A DNA stretch of 14,553 bases from Deltaproteobacteria bacterium (GTDB taxonomy: Bacteria; Desulfobacterota; Syntrophia; Syntrophales; UBA5619), in contig JAJFTY010000205.1 in assembly GCA_021372695.1 (NCBI GenBank), positions 1 through 14,553 of the forward strand. Direction: 5' to 3'. How positions within the stretch are numbered: the first letter of the stretch is position 1; every line of letters starts with the position of its first letter. The notes under the pieces are model-generated. The model worked only from the letters and a program-made list of their open reading frames with translations, was not told where the DNA came from and ran no database searches. A program made the position numbers and the translations under genes. Positions 1 to 8,655 of this stretch are shown here, piece by piece.

Positions 1-3000
1 CTGGCCGTGGAGGAGCGGCTCAAGAAAGGTGAGCTTAAGGCCATCGTGGCCACGAGTTCACTGGAACTCGGGATCGACATCGGAGAGCTCGACGAGGTCA
101 TTCTCATCCAGACGCCGCCGTCCATCTCGGCCGCGATCCAGCGGATCGGGCGCTCCGGCCACGGCGTCGGCGGCACGAGTCGCGGCCGCCTCTTCCCCAC
201 CCACGGCCACGATTTTCTCTATGCCGCCGTCCTGGCCCGGTGCGCGGCCGATCGGGAGATCGAGGCCGTGACCCCCGTCGAGGGCCCGCTCGACGTCCTG
301 GCCCAGGTGATCCTCGCCATGACGGGCGTCGAGACGTGGGACATCGACGCACTTTATGCCTTCCTCAGGCAGTCCGCCCCCTACCGCCGCGTCCCCCGCC
401 GGCAGTACGACCTGGTGCTCCGGATGCTCGCCGGCAGGTATGCCGACACCCGGCTCCGGGAGTTGAAGCCGCGGCTCTTCCTGGATGCGATCGACAACAC
501 CGTCCACGCTCGCGAGGGGGCGCTCCGCCTGGTCTACCTGGCCGGCGGGACCATCCCGAACCGGGGCTATTACGACCTGAGAATCGAAGAGAGCCGCGCC
601 AAGATCGGCGAGCTCGACGAGGAGTTCGTCTGGGAGCGGAGAGTCGGCGACACCTTCACCCTCGGGACCCAGGTCTGGCGGATCCGGAAGGTGACCCACA
701 ACGACGTCGAGGTGGTTCCCGTCGACGTGATCCCGGGGATCATCCCCTTTTGGCGAGCCGAGGAGCAGAACCGCGATTTTCACTTCTCTGAAAAAATCCT
801 CCTCTTCCTGGAAAAAATGAACAGCCACCTCGACGATCCGTCGCTCGCGGAGAAACTCCGCCGCGACTGCTTCCTGGACGGGCCGGCGGCGGACGAGCTG
901 ATCGGCCACCTGACCCGGCAGAGGGCAGCAACCGGGGCGGAGCTCCCCCATCGTGGGCACCTCCTGATCGAGCACTTCGACGACCCGCAAAACGCCTCGG
1001 ACCGCAAGCAGGTGGTCCTCCACACCTTCTGGGGCGGCCGGGTCAACCGGCCCTTTTGCCTCGCCATCCAGGCGGCCTGGCAAGAGAAGTACGGCTACCA
1101 CCTTGAAACCTTCGTCAACAACGACGCGATCCTCCTGATGCTACCCCACGACTTCTCGGCCCAGGAGCTCTTTTCGCTCGTCACTCCGGAGACGATCGAA
1201 CGGCAGCTCCGGCGGATTCTGGAGACGAGCGGATTTTTCGGGGCGAAGTTCCGAGAAAATGCGGGCCGGGCGCTTCTCCTCCCCTGCGGCGATTTCAAGC
1301 GGCGCCTGCCGCTCTGGCTGAACCGCCTCCGTTCGAAGAAGCTCCTCGACGCCGTCCTCCCCTACCCCGATTTTCCGATCCTGCTGGAGACCTGGCGGGA
1401 CTGCCTGAAGGACGAGTTCGACCTGGACCACTTGAAGGGGCTCTTGGACGAGGTGCGCGATGGCCGGATCCGGGTCACCGAAACGACGACGACCGCGGCT
1501 TCCCCATTCTGCGACGGCCTGATCTGGAAGCAGACCAACACCCACATGTACGCAGACGACACGCCCGCTGCGGGGAAGACCTCGGGCCTCGGCGAGGAGT
1601 TGATCCGGGAGGCCGCGCTTTCCGGCCAGCTCAGGCCGCGGATTCCCGCGGAGCTCGTGGCGCAGCTTGCGGCCCGGGTCCAGCGGACGGCCCCGGGCTA
1701 CGCCCCACGGTCTGGAGAGGAGCTCCTCGACTGGAGCCGGGAGCGGCTCTTCATTCCCTGGTGCGAGTGGGAGGCGCTCTGCGCGGCGATCGATCGCGAC
1801 GGGGAGGTTGCGGCCGCCGAGGCCGGGGCCGGGGTGCGGACGAAGATTGCGCGGGTCCGGCTCCCCGGCGCCGCCGCGGACGGGGTCTGCGCCCTGGAAA
1901 ACCTCGGCCGGCTCGCCGCGGTCTTCGGAGCCACTCCCAAAAGGCTTCGGCCAAGGGAGATCCTCTCCGGCAAGCCCTTGGGCGCCACGGCCGCCCTTTC
2001 GACCTCAGCCGTTGCTCCGGCGACGCCCTATGACAAGACCGTCAATCCGGCGGACCCCGGATCGGAGTCCGGGTCAGGTGCCGGAATCCAGGATCCAGGC
2101 AGCGATGCCCTTCTCACCTCGGAAGCGGAGGACGAGTACGACTTCGCCGACTTTCTCCGCCGCTGGCTTGCCTTCTACGGCCCGGTCCCGAAATCCTCCA
2201 TCGCGGAGGCCCTGGGCCCGGACGAAACCCGGCTCGACGAAACGCTCGCGGACCTGGCCGAATCGCAGGAGGTGATCCTCGATCTCCTGACGCAGGACGC
2301 ACCAGAGGTCGAGGTGTGCGACCGGGAAAACCTGGAGATCCTCCTCCGGATGGCCCGCAAGGCCAGGCGACCTGCGTTCAGGGCCCTCCCGGCCGAGGCG
2401 CTCCCCCTCTATCTCGCCGCCTGGCAGGGGATCGCCACGCCCGGCGATTCGCCCGACGACCTCAAGGGGCGGCTCGAACAGCTCTTCGGATTCCCGGCCC
2501 CGGCCGCAGCCTGGGAGGAGCACCTCCTGCCGGCGCGGCTTTCGCCCTACTATGGCGCCTGGCTGGACACCCTGATGGCCACGAGCGAGCTCATGTGGTT
2601 CGGCTGCGGGAAAGAGCGGATCAGCTTCGCCTTTGCCGAAGACCTGGAGCTCTTCCGGGCCGGGCAGGGCGGCGCAGGGACGGGCGCCCCGGAACCGGGC
2701 GGAGAGCCCGCGCCGGACGGGCTCGCCGGCCTGATGCCCGGGCGGTTCGGCCGTTACAGCCTCTTCGACATCGCCCGCCATGCGAAGCTGGACAGCGCCG
2801 CCGCCACGAAGCGGATCTGGGAGCTCGCCTGGCAGGGCAGGGTGACCAACGACGCCTTCGCGGCCCTGCGCCAGGGGATCATGACGGAGTTCGCCCCCTT
2901 CACCCCGCTGCCGGGGCGGGGCCGGCCGTCCCGCTCGGGGTACAACCGCTGGGCCGCGACGCGGCCCCTGGCCGGCAACTGGCATGCGATCGGGCCGGAA

Positions 3001-3627
3001 GGCGCAGAGCATGACCCGGTCGAAGAGACGGAGCTGGCCAGGGACCGGGTCCGCCAGCTGCTTAGCCGCTACGGGCTCCTCTTCCGGGAGCTTCTCGCCT
3101 ACGAGCTGCCGCCGCTCCAGTGGGGGGCGGTCTTCCGGGCTCTGCGGCTCATGGAGCTTTCGGGCGAGATCCTCTCGGGCCACTTCTTCGAGGGGATCCC
3201 CGGGGCCCAGTTCATCTCCCACGAGGCGTTCCGCTTCCTGAACGACCCCCTGCCGGAGGAGGCGATCTACGGGATGAACGCGACCGACCCCGCCTCCCTC
3301 TGCGGCGTCCGCTCCGAGGCGCTCCGGAACGGCCTCCCCACCCGCATTCCCTCGTCGCACCTCGTCTATTGCGGCAAGCGGCTCGCCCTGGTCTCGCGCC
3401 GGAACGGCCGGGTCCTGGATTTCTTTTTGCCGCCGGACAATCCGCGCCTCCTGGAATGCCTCCGCTTTGCGAAGGTCCTCCTCGGCCGGGAGTTCCTCCC
3501 CGAGAAGATCCTTTCCGTGGAGACGATCAACGGCAAACCGGCCCTGGAGAGCGAGTACGGACAAGCGCTCAAGGAATTCGGCTTCCAGCGATATCACAAG
3601 GGGTGGGAGCTGAGCCGGATGTATTGA
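1..3627 (+). CDS. lhr: Lhr-family ATP-dependent helicase, 5'-truncated by window edge
   Basis: The open frame runs from base 1 to a TGA at 3625-3627 and gives 1208 codons; the N-terminal RecA domain (Walker A, DExH) lies upstream of the window. Superfamily 2 motif V (ATSSLELGIDIG, fragment residues 17-28) and motif VI (QRIGRSGH, residues 47-54) are clear. The sequence after them fits the winged-helix and beta-barrel core of Lhr, followed by a long C-terminal region. Proteins of this family are 3'-5' DNA translocases/helicases linked to DNA repair; E. coli Lhr is about 1538 aa, so the visible part fits a full-length 'long' Lhr. Two low-complexity Gly/Pro/Ser linkers (about 2040-2105 and 2659-2736) separate C-terminal modules. 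The gene is very GC-rich, like the host backbone. It is followed after 42 bp by the convergent end of the ygjP fragment. Family assignment is firm; the exact cellular role is not visible here. Confidence 0.92.
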   Translation: MAVEERLKKGELKAIVATSSLELGIDIGELDEVILIQTPPSISAAIQRIGRSGHGVGGTSRGRLFPTHGHDFLYAAVLARCAADREIEAVTPVEGPLDVLAQVILAMTGVETWDIDALYAFLRQSAPYRRVPRRQYDLVLRMLAGRYADTRLRELKPRLFLDAIDNTVHAREGALRLVYLAGGTIPNRGYYDLRIEESRAKIGELDEEFVWERRVGDTFTLGTQVWRIRKVTHNDVEVVPVDVIPGIIPFWRAEEQNRDFHFSEKILLFLEKMNSHLDDPSLAEKLRRDCFLDGPAADELIGHLTRQRAATGAELPHRGHLLIEHFDDPQNASDRKQVVLHTFWGGRVNRPFCLAIQAAWQEKYGYHLETFVNNDAILLMLPHDFSAQELFSLVTPETIERQLRRILETSGFFGAKFRENAGRALLLPCGDFKRRLPLWLNRLRSKKLLDAVLPYPDFPILLETWRDCLKDEFDLDHLKGLLDEVRDGRIRVTETTTTAASPFCDGLIWKQTNTHMYADDTPAAGKTSGLGEELIREAALSGQLRPRIPAELVAQLAARVQRTAPGYAPRSGEELLDWSRERLFIPWCEWEALCAAIDRDGEVAAAEAGAGVRTKIARVRLPGAAADGVCALENLGRLAAVFGATPKRLRPREILSGKPLGATAALSTSAVAPATPYDKTVNPADPGSESGSGAGIQDPGSDALLTSEAEDEYDFADFLRRWLAFYGPVPKSSIAEALGPDETRLDETLADLAESQEVILDLLTQDAPEVEVCDRENLEILLRMARKARRPAFRALPAEALPLYLAAWQGIATPGDSPDDLKGRLEQLFGFPAPAAAWEEHLLPARLSPYYGAWLDTLMATSELMWFGCGKERISFAFAEDLELFRAGQGGAGTGAPEPGGEPAPDGLAGLMPGRFGRYSLFDIARHAKLDSAAATKRIWELAWQGRVTNDAFAALRQGIMTEFAPFTPLPGRGRPSRSGYNRWAATRPLAGNWHAIGPEGAEHDPVEETELARDRVRQLLSRYGLLFRELLAYELPPLQWGAVFRALRLMELSGEILSGHFFEGIPGAQFISHEAFRFLNDPLPEEAIYGMNATDPASLCGVRSEALRNGLPTRIPSSHLVYCGKRLALVSRRNGRVLDFFLPPDNPRLLECLRFAKVLLGREFLPEKILSVETINGKPALESEYGQALKEFGFQRYHKGWELSRMY
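2040..2105 (+). repeat. Low-complexity linker with imperfect inverted repeat inside lhr
   Basis: In-frame stretch coding for a Pro/Gly/Ser/Asp-rich linker (reads PADPGSESGSGAGIQDPGS). The DNA contains an imperfect inverted repeat, GACCCCGGA (2053-2061) against TCCGGGTC (2068-2075), with one extra C in the left arm. It may be an interdomain linker or an in-frame insertion of a dispersed repeat. Only the inverted repeat and the composition are seen directly. Confidence 0.35.
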
Positions 3628-3669
3628 CTCCACAGCCGGACAAACACAACTCTCCGTTTTGCTTCCTTT

Positions 3670-3891
3670 TCAGTAAGCCCAGTCTTCGTGGCTGACCGGC
3701 AGTCGATTCAACTGACCACGATAGAACTGCCATTTCGGCAGGAATTGATCCATCAGCGCGACGAACCGGGCGCTGTGCGTCGGCTCCCGCAGATGGATCA
3801 TCTCATGAACCACGATGTATTCCAGGCATTCGCGCGGTTTCTTGGCGAGATCGGTATTGAGGCGGATGCTCCCTGCGATGGGATTGCAGCT
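3670..3891 (-). pseudogene. C-terminal fragment of YgjP/DUF45 zinc metallopeptidase
   Basis: Read leftward from 3891, this encodes 73 residues plus a TGA stop (3672-3670) with the hallmarks of the C-terminal half of YgjP/DUF45 (SprT-like, M48-type) metallopeptidases: SCNP, then a zinc-binding HEMIH, a following EPTH, and a terminal LPVSHEDWAY. The frame is open back to 3966, but upstream residues are antisense to the hsdS remnant and do not look like the family, so homology starts at the Ser codon at 3891-3889. The missing N-terminal 165 residues are present at 8107-8601 on the opposite strand and end exactly before this Ser (Trp-Gly | Ser-Cys). No start codon or RBS belongs to this piece, so it is a gene fragment. 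YgjP-type genes often accompany type I R-M operons; their role there is not established. Confidence 0.87.
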
Positions 3892-3979
3892 TGCCGCGTT
3901 GGAGGCAAAGCTGGGGAAGGCCCGGCAGATAAAACAGGGCATGATGCAGGAACTGCTGACCGGCAAGATTCGCTTAATT
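3890..3979 (+). pseudogene. hsdS: C-terminal remnant of type I R-M specificity subunit HsdS
   Basis: About 30 codons read LAALEAKLGKARQIKQ followed by GMMQELLTGKIRLI. The signature KQGMMQELLTGKIRL is the typical extreme C-terminus of HsdS, the end of its second conserved coiled-coil/helical region. Nothing of the two target-recognition domains or the central conserved region is present; upstream DNA is the reversed ygjP end. No HsdS stop is seen: the frame runs on into the regulator sequence, out of that gene's frame, to 4174. The remnant therefore sits between two junctions, one with ygjP at about 3889-3897 and one with the ATPase gene at about 3978-3990. It cannot give the R-M complex any DNA specificity. 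Confidence rests on one short but very characteristic motif. Confidence 0.78.
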
Positions 3980-5060
3980 GATCAGGCGGTGGCATTACCG
4001 GGGCGAGTATTACTACCGGAGCGGCAGCACCAATCAGCTTCTGAAAGGCGCGGCCCTGGACCGTTTCCTGTTGCGCAAGCATGGACGAACCTGGGATGGG
4101 GTGCCGCTGCCGGGCGTGCGGCCGGCCGACCTGGACAGCAAAGCGCTGAAAACATTCCGCAGGCTGGCCCTTAAAAGCCAACGCTTGCCCGAATCTGTGC
4201 TGGATGAGCCCAATCAGGCGCTCCTGGAGAAGCTGCACCTTGTCGAAGGCCATTACCTCACCCATGCCGCTGTCCTGATGTTTCACCCGGAGCCGGAGCA
4301 TTTTTTTACCGGCGCATACGTGAAGATCGGCTATTTCGAAAACAACGTGGATTTGCGGTACCAGGATGAGGTGCAGGGCGATCTGATCGCCCAGGTGAAT
4401 CAGACCATCGAGGTCTTGAAGGCCAAATACCTGAGAGCCTGGATCAGCTACGAAGGGCTTCAACGCATCGAAACCTGGCCGCTGCCCATGGCCGCCTTGC
4501 GCGAAGCGGTTCTCAATGCCGTGATCCACAAGGACTACACCTGTGGCACGCCCATCCAGATCAGCGTCTATCCCGACAAACTGATGCTCTGGAACCCCGG
4601 CGAGCTTCCGCCGGATTGGACGGTTGAAAAACTGCTGGGCAAGCATGCCTCCATCCCCTTCAACCCGGATGTCGCCAATGTATTCTTCCGGGCAGGGATG
4701 ATCGAGGCTTGGGGACGCGGCTTTGAACGCATCCTCGAAGCCTGCCTGGAGGCTGACACGCCCGCGCCGGAGGTGAGGTATGAACACACGGGCTTGTGGG
4801 TGGTCTTTCCTTTCACGGCTTTTGAGCCCGGCGCAGGGGAGGGAACCGGGGGAACTACCCAAGAAACTACCCAAGAAACTACCCAAGAAAAGATCCTCGC
4901 GCAGTTGAGAGCCCAGCCTTCCATCACCCGCCGGGACATGGCCGCCAGGATCGGCATCAGCAGCGACGGCATCAAGTATCACCTGGAGAAGATGAAGTCT
5001 GCCGGGAGGATTCGGCACGTCGGCCCGACCAAAGGCGGTCATTGGGAGATACTGAGATGA
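3978..5060 (+). pseudogene. AlbA/GHKL-ATPase-type regulator of type I R-M locus, N-terminally truncated
   Basis: The frame is open from a TTG at 3978, just after a TAA at 3975, to TGA 5058-5060. It matches the ATP-binding, putative DNA-binding proteins often found between hsdS and hsdR: an AlbA_2 (SLFN-like) N-terminal domain, a GHKL-type ATPase (HATPase_c_4) and a C-terminal winged helix. Here homology begins abruptly inside the protein at about WHYRGEYYYRSGS (about 3990), so most of the AlbA_2 domain is missing. The GHKL N-box-like REAVLNAVIHKDY (about 4500-4538), a glycine-rich IEAWGRGFERIL (about 4702-4737) and a C-terminal HTH (about 4920-5040) remain. A TTQE tripeat lies between ATPase and HTH. 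The end overlaps hsdR by ATGA, so the original operon coupling survives. No plausible RBS precedes 3978; the piece is probably not functional as the original protein, although a shorter ATPase-HTH product cannot be excluded. Confidence 0.85.
4854..4889 (+). repeat. Three perfect 12-bp tandem repeats (TTQE x3)
   Basis: Three identical copies of ACTACCCAAGAA lie in frame in the regulator gene and encode TTQE three times, in the linker between the ATPase and the C-terminal winged helix. Because the unit is 12 bp, copy-number change alters linker length without shifting the frame. Confidence 0.9.
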
Positions 5061-8000
5061 GCGATATCGGTAAACCCGAACGCGCCACGCAGGACCGGGT
5101 CATCGCCCTCTTCCGCGACGAGTTGGGCTACCGCTTCCTCGGCGACTGGACGGACCGGGAGGCCAACAGCAACATCGAGGAGGGGCTGCTGACCACCTGC
5201 CTGATAAAATGTGGTTACGGCCCGGGCCAGATCGGCAGCGCCCTCTTCAAGCTGCGCGCCGAGGCGGACGATCACCACCGCGGCCTCTACGGGAACAACC
5301 AGGCCGTCTACAACCTGCTGCGTTACGGGGTTCCGGTGAAGATCGAGGCGGGCAAGGTGACGGAGACCGTCCACCTCATCAATTGGCAGAAGCCGGAGAA
5401 GAACGACTTCGCCGTTGCCGAGGAGGTCACCCTGCGCGGCAACCATGAGCGGCGGCCCGACCTCGTGCTCTATGTCAACGGCATCGCGATCGCCGTGCTG
5501 GAGATCAAGAACAGCCGGGTCAGCATCGGCGACGGCATCCGCCAGAGCCTCTCCAACCAGCAGCCCGAGTTCAACGCGTGGTTCTTCAGCACCGTGCAAT
5601 TCATCTTTGCCGGAAACGACTCCGAGGGCCTGCAATACGGCGCCATCGGCACGCCGGAGAAGTATTTTCTGAAATGGAAGGAAGAGGAGGAGGACAACAG
5701 CCGCTTCAAGCTGGACAAGTACCTCCTCAAAATGTGCGAAAAGAACCGCCTTATCGAGCTGATGCACGACTTCGTCCTTTTCGACGGGGGCATCAAGAAG
5801 CTGCCGCGGGTGCACCAGTATTTCGGGATCAAAGCGGCCCAGCAGCATGTGCGCGACCACAAGAGCGGTATCATCTGGCACACCCAGGGGAGCGGCAAGA
5901 GCATCGTCATGGTGCTTCTGGCCAAGTGGATTCTGGAGAACAACCCCAACGCCCGCGTGGCCATCATCACCGACCGCGACGAGTTGGACAAACAAATCGA
6001 GCGGGTCTTCACCGAGGCGGGCGAGGCGATCAAGCGCACCGGGAGAGGCCGCGAGCTGCTCAGCCAGCTCGGCCAGGCCAAGCCGCGCCTGCTCTGTTCG
6101 CTGATCCACAAGTTCGGCCGGAAGGACGTGGACGACTTCGATCAGTTCATCAAGGACTTGGAGGCCAAACCCAGCCAGACCGTGGGTGAGATCTTCGTTT
6201 TCGTGGACGAATGTCACCGCACCCAGAGCGGCAAGCTCCACCGCGTGATGAAAGCGATGATGCCCAACGCGGTCTTCATCGGCTTTACCGGGACGCCGCT
6301 GCTCAAAGAGGACAAACAAACCAGCCTGGAGGTCTTCGGCGGCTACATCCACACCTATAAGTTCAGCGAAGGCGTCGAGGACGGTGTGGTGCTCGATCTG
6401 ATCTATGAGGCGCGGGACATCGACCAGCACCTGGGCTCCGGGGAGAAGATCGACGCCTGGTTCGAGGCCAAGACCAAGGGGCTCAACGACTGGCAAAAGG
6501 ACGAACTGAAGAATCGCTGGGGCACGATGCAGCACGTGCTCAGCTCCAAGTCCCGCATGGACCGGGTGGTGAGCGACATCATCTTCGACTTCAGCGTGAA
6601 GCCCCGCCTTGCCAATGAACGGGGCAACGCCATCCTGGTGGCCTCCAGCATCTACGAGGCCTGCAAATATTTTGTCCTGTTCCGGAAGACCCCCTTCAAG
6701 GGCCGCTGCGCGGTCGTGACCTCCTACAATCCGCAGGCCGGGGACATCACGCTGGAGGAGACCGGCGCGCACACGGAGACGGACAAGGAGTTCATCTACA
6801 ACACCTACACCGAACTCCTCAAAGAGGTCGACGCCAAGCCGGGCATGACCAAGACGGAGGCCTACGAGGAACGGGCCAAGTCCCTCTTTACCAAGGAACC
6901 CGCTAACATGCAGCTCCTCGTGGTGGTGGACAAGCTCCTCACCGGTTTCGACGCGCCGCCCTGCACCTACCTCTACATCGACAAGTCCATGCAGGACCAC
7001 GGCCTGTTCCAGGCGATCTGCCGGGTCAACCGGCTGGACGGCGACGACAAGGAGTTCGGCTACATCGTGGACTACAAGGACCTCTTCAAGAAGGTCGAGA
7101 ACGCCATCGCTGTCTACACCTCCGAACTGGACCACAGCGCCGGGGGCGTAGCTCCGGAGGTGATGCTCCAGGACCGGCTCAAGAAGGGCAAGGAACGGCT
7201 CGACAATGCACTGGAGGCCATTACCCTGCTCTGCGAGCCGGTGGAGCCGCCCAAGGGCGAACTGGAACACATCCACTACTTCTGCGGCAACACGGAGATC
7301 TCGGCAGACCTCAAGGAGCGAGAACCGCAACGGGCCGCCCTCTACAAGGCGACCGTGGCCCTCGTGCGCGCCTATGCCAACATCGCCGACGAACTGCAAC
7401 CGGCCGGTTATGGTGATGCAGACATCAGCCGCATCAAGCAGCAGCTCGACCACTACCTGGATGTCCGTGAGATCGTCCGCAAAGCGAGCGGCGAAAGCCT
7501 GGATCTGAAGGCCTACGAGGCCGACATGCGCCACCTCATCGACACCTACATCGAGGCCGACGAGCCGCGGAAGATTTCCCCCTTCGACAACATGAGCCTG
7601 CTGGATTTGATCGTGAAGACCGGCATCGCCGATGCCGTCAACTCGCAGCTCGGCGGGCTGAAGGGCAACAGAAACGCCATTGCCGAGACGATCGAGAACA
7701 ACGTCCGCAGCAAGATCATCAAGGAGCACCTGAACGACCCGGCCTACTACGAGAAGATGTCGGCCCTGCTGGACGAAATCATCAAGTTTCGCAAGGAACA
7801 GGCTGACAAGTATGAGGAATACCTGAAACGCATCGCCGAACTGGCCAAAAGGGTGGAGGCCGGTCAGGCGGAAGAGACCCCGGCAAAGCTGGACACGCCG
7901 GGAAAGCGCGCCCTTTACAACAACCTGGGCCAGGACGAGGGGCTGGCGCTCAAGATCAGTGAGCAGGTGATGAAAGTACGTCACGACGCGTGGCGGGGGG

Positions 8001-8107
8001 TGCATACCCGCGAACAGGTCATCAGGGCCGCCCTATATCAAGAATTGCAGGACGAAGCCGAGGTGGAGCGGATCTTTCGCATCATCAAGCAGCAGAAGGA
8101 ATACTGA
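5057..8107 (+). CDS. hsdR: Type I restriction endonuclease subunit R (HsdR)
   Basis: 1016 aa, full length for HsdR. ATG 5057 is chosen because it overlaps the preceding stop (ATGA) and follows a purine-rich GGGAGA; the frame is open a few codons further upstream. The N-terminal nuclease domain carries D135 ... E149-I-K151, with the same D-to-E spacing (14) as the PD-(D/E)xK site of EcoR124I HsdR. The motor has Walker A GSGKS (K281), a DECH box (D384), motif III FTGTP and motif VI ICRVNRL (about 7017-7037), followed by a helical C-terminal region that normally docks on HsdM. In a complete enzyme HsdR translocates DNA and cuts distant from an unmethylated site recognised by M2S. No internal stop or frameshift is visible. 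The gene overlaps the next ATG (8107) by one base. Its partners hsdM and hsdS survive only as fragments, so restriction is not expected unless trans-acting subunits exist. Confidence 0.96.
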   Translation: MSDIGKPERATQDRVIALFRDELGYRFLGDWTDREANSNIEEGLLTTCLIKCGYGPGQIGSALFKLRAEADDHHRGLYGNNQAVYNLLRYGVPVKIEAGKVTETVHLINWQKPEKNDFAVAEEVTLRGNHERRPDLVLYVNGIAIAVLEIKNSRVSIGDGIRQSLSNQQPEFNAWFFSTVQFIFAGNDSEGLQYGAIGTPEKYFLKWKEEEEDNSRFKLDKYLLKMCEKNRLIELMHDFVLFDGGIKKLPRVHQYFGIKAAQQHVRDHKSGIIWHTQGSGKSIVMVLLAKWILENNPNARVAIITDRDELDKQIERVFTEAGEAIKRTGRGRELLSQLGQAKPRLLCSLIHKFGRKDVDDFDQFIKDLEAKPSQTVGEIFVFVDECHRTQSGKLHRVMKAMMPNAVFIGFTGTPLLKEDKQTSLEVFGGYIHTYKFSEGVEDGVVLDLIYEARDIDQHLGSGEKIDAWFEAKTKGLNDWQKDELKNRWGTMQHVLSSKSRMDRVVSDIIFDFSVKPRLANERGNAILVASSIYEACKYFVLFRKTPFKGRCAVVTSYNPQAGDITLEETGAHTETDKEFIYNTYTELLKEVDAKPGMTKTEAYEERAKSLFTKEPANMQLLVVVDKLLTGFDAPPCTYLYIDKSMQDHGLFQAICRVNRLDGDDKEFGYIVDYKDLFKKVENAIAVYTSELDHSAGGVAPEVMLQDRLKKGKERLDNALEAITLLCEPVEPPKGELEHIHYFCGNTEISADLKEREPQRAALYKATVALVRAYANIADELQPAGYGDADISRIKQQLDHYLDVREIVRKASGESLDLKAYEADMRHLIDTYIEADEPRKISPFDNMSLLDLIVKTGIADAVNSQLGGLKGNRNAIAETIENNVRSKIIKEHLNDPAYYEKMSALLDEIIKFRKEQADKYEEYLKRIAELAKRVEAGQAEETPAKLDTPGKRALYNNLGQDEGLALKISEQVMKVRHDAWRGVHTREQVIRAALYQELQDEAEVERIFRIIKQQKEY

Positions 8108-8655
8108 TGGTCGCGAAGCTCAAGTTGGGCGACATCGCTGTGGATGTGACGTTAAAGGACATTAAAAATATCCATCTGAGCGTCTATCCCCCGACGGGCA
8201 GGGTGCGAATTTCGGCGCCGGCGCATATGAGCCTTGACACAATCCGCGTCTTCGCCATTTCCAAGCTGGGCTGGATCAAGGAGCAGCAAAAGAAACTAAA
8301 GGGACAGGAACGCGAAACGCCGCGCGATTATCTCGACCGCGAAAGCCATTACCTCTGGGGCAGGCGTTATCTGCTGGCGATCTCGGAGGGCGAGCAAGCT
8401 CCTTCCGTGGCGTTGAAGCACCGCCGGATGCTCTTGCAGGTGCGTCCCGGGGCCGACGAGGGGAAGAGGCGGGCTGCGGTGGAGGAATGGTATCGCGAGC
8501 AGCTCAAGAAGGTGCTGCGTCCCCTGATCGCCAAATGGGAGCCGCTAATGGGCGTGAAGGTCAGACGGTTTTTCGTGCAGCGGATGAAGACCAGATGGGG
8601 AACGCCCGCGTATTTGTCGCTGATGTACTTGATGAAGAGCAGGACGAGGATGTAG
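8107..8655 (+). pseudogene. N-terminal fragment of YgjP/DUF45 zinc metallopeptidase
   Basis: ATG 8107 overlaps the hsdR stop (TGATG), showing the ancestral hsdR-ygjP operon. Residues 1-165 (8107-8601) match the N-terminal part of YgjP/DUF45 proteins: a beta-rich start with LSVYPPTGRVRISAP, a helix with SKLGWIKEQQKKL, and the RMKTRWG that leads into the conserved W-G-S-C motif. Homology stops at Gly165; the last 17 codons to TAG 8653-8655 are antisense to the hsdM fragment. The metal-binding HExxH half is absent here but lies at 3670-3891 on the other strand, in exact register. Without the zinc site the product cannot be an active peptidase. The two pieces together would give 238 aa. Confidence 0.88.

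Noticed and set aside
2074..3633. 519-codon open frame on the minus strand opposite lhr
   Set aside because: Antisense to a clearly conserved helicase; composition is that of a shadow frame in GC-rich DNA and no known motif is present.
3815..4174. 119-codon plus-strand ORF as a real gene
   Set aside because: It is a chimera: antisense of ygjP, then the hsdS tail, then an out-of-frame reading of the ATPase gene.
5039..8005. 988-codon open frame on the minus strand opposite hsdR
   Set aside because: Exact antisense shadow of hsdR, which has all expected family motifs; the minus translation is repetitive in Val/Leu/Asp/Glu without domains.
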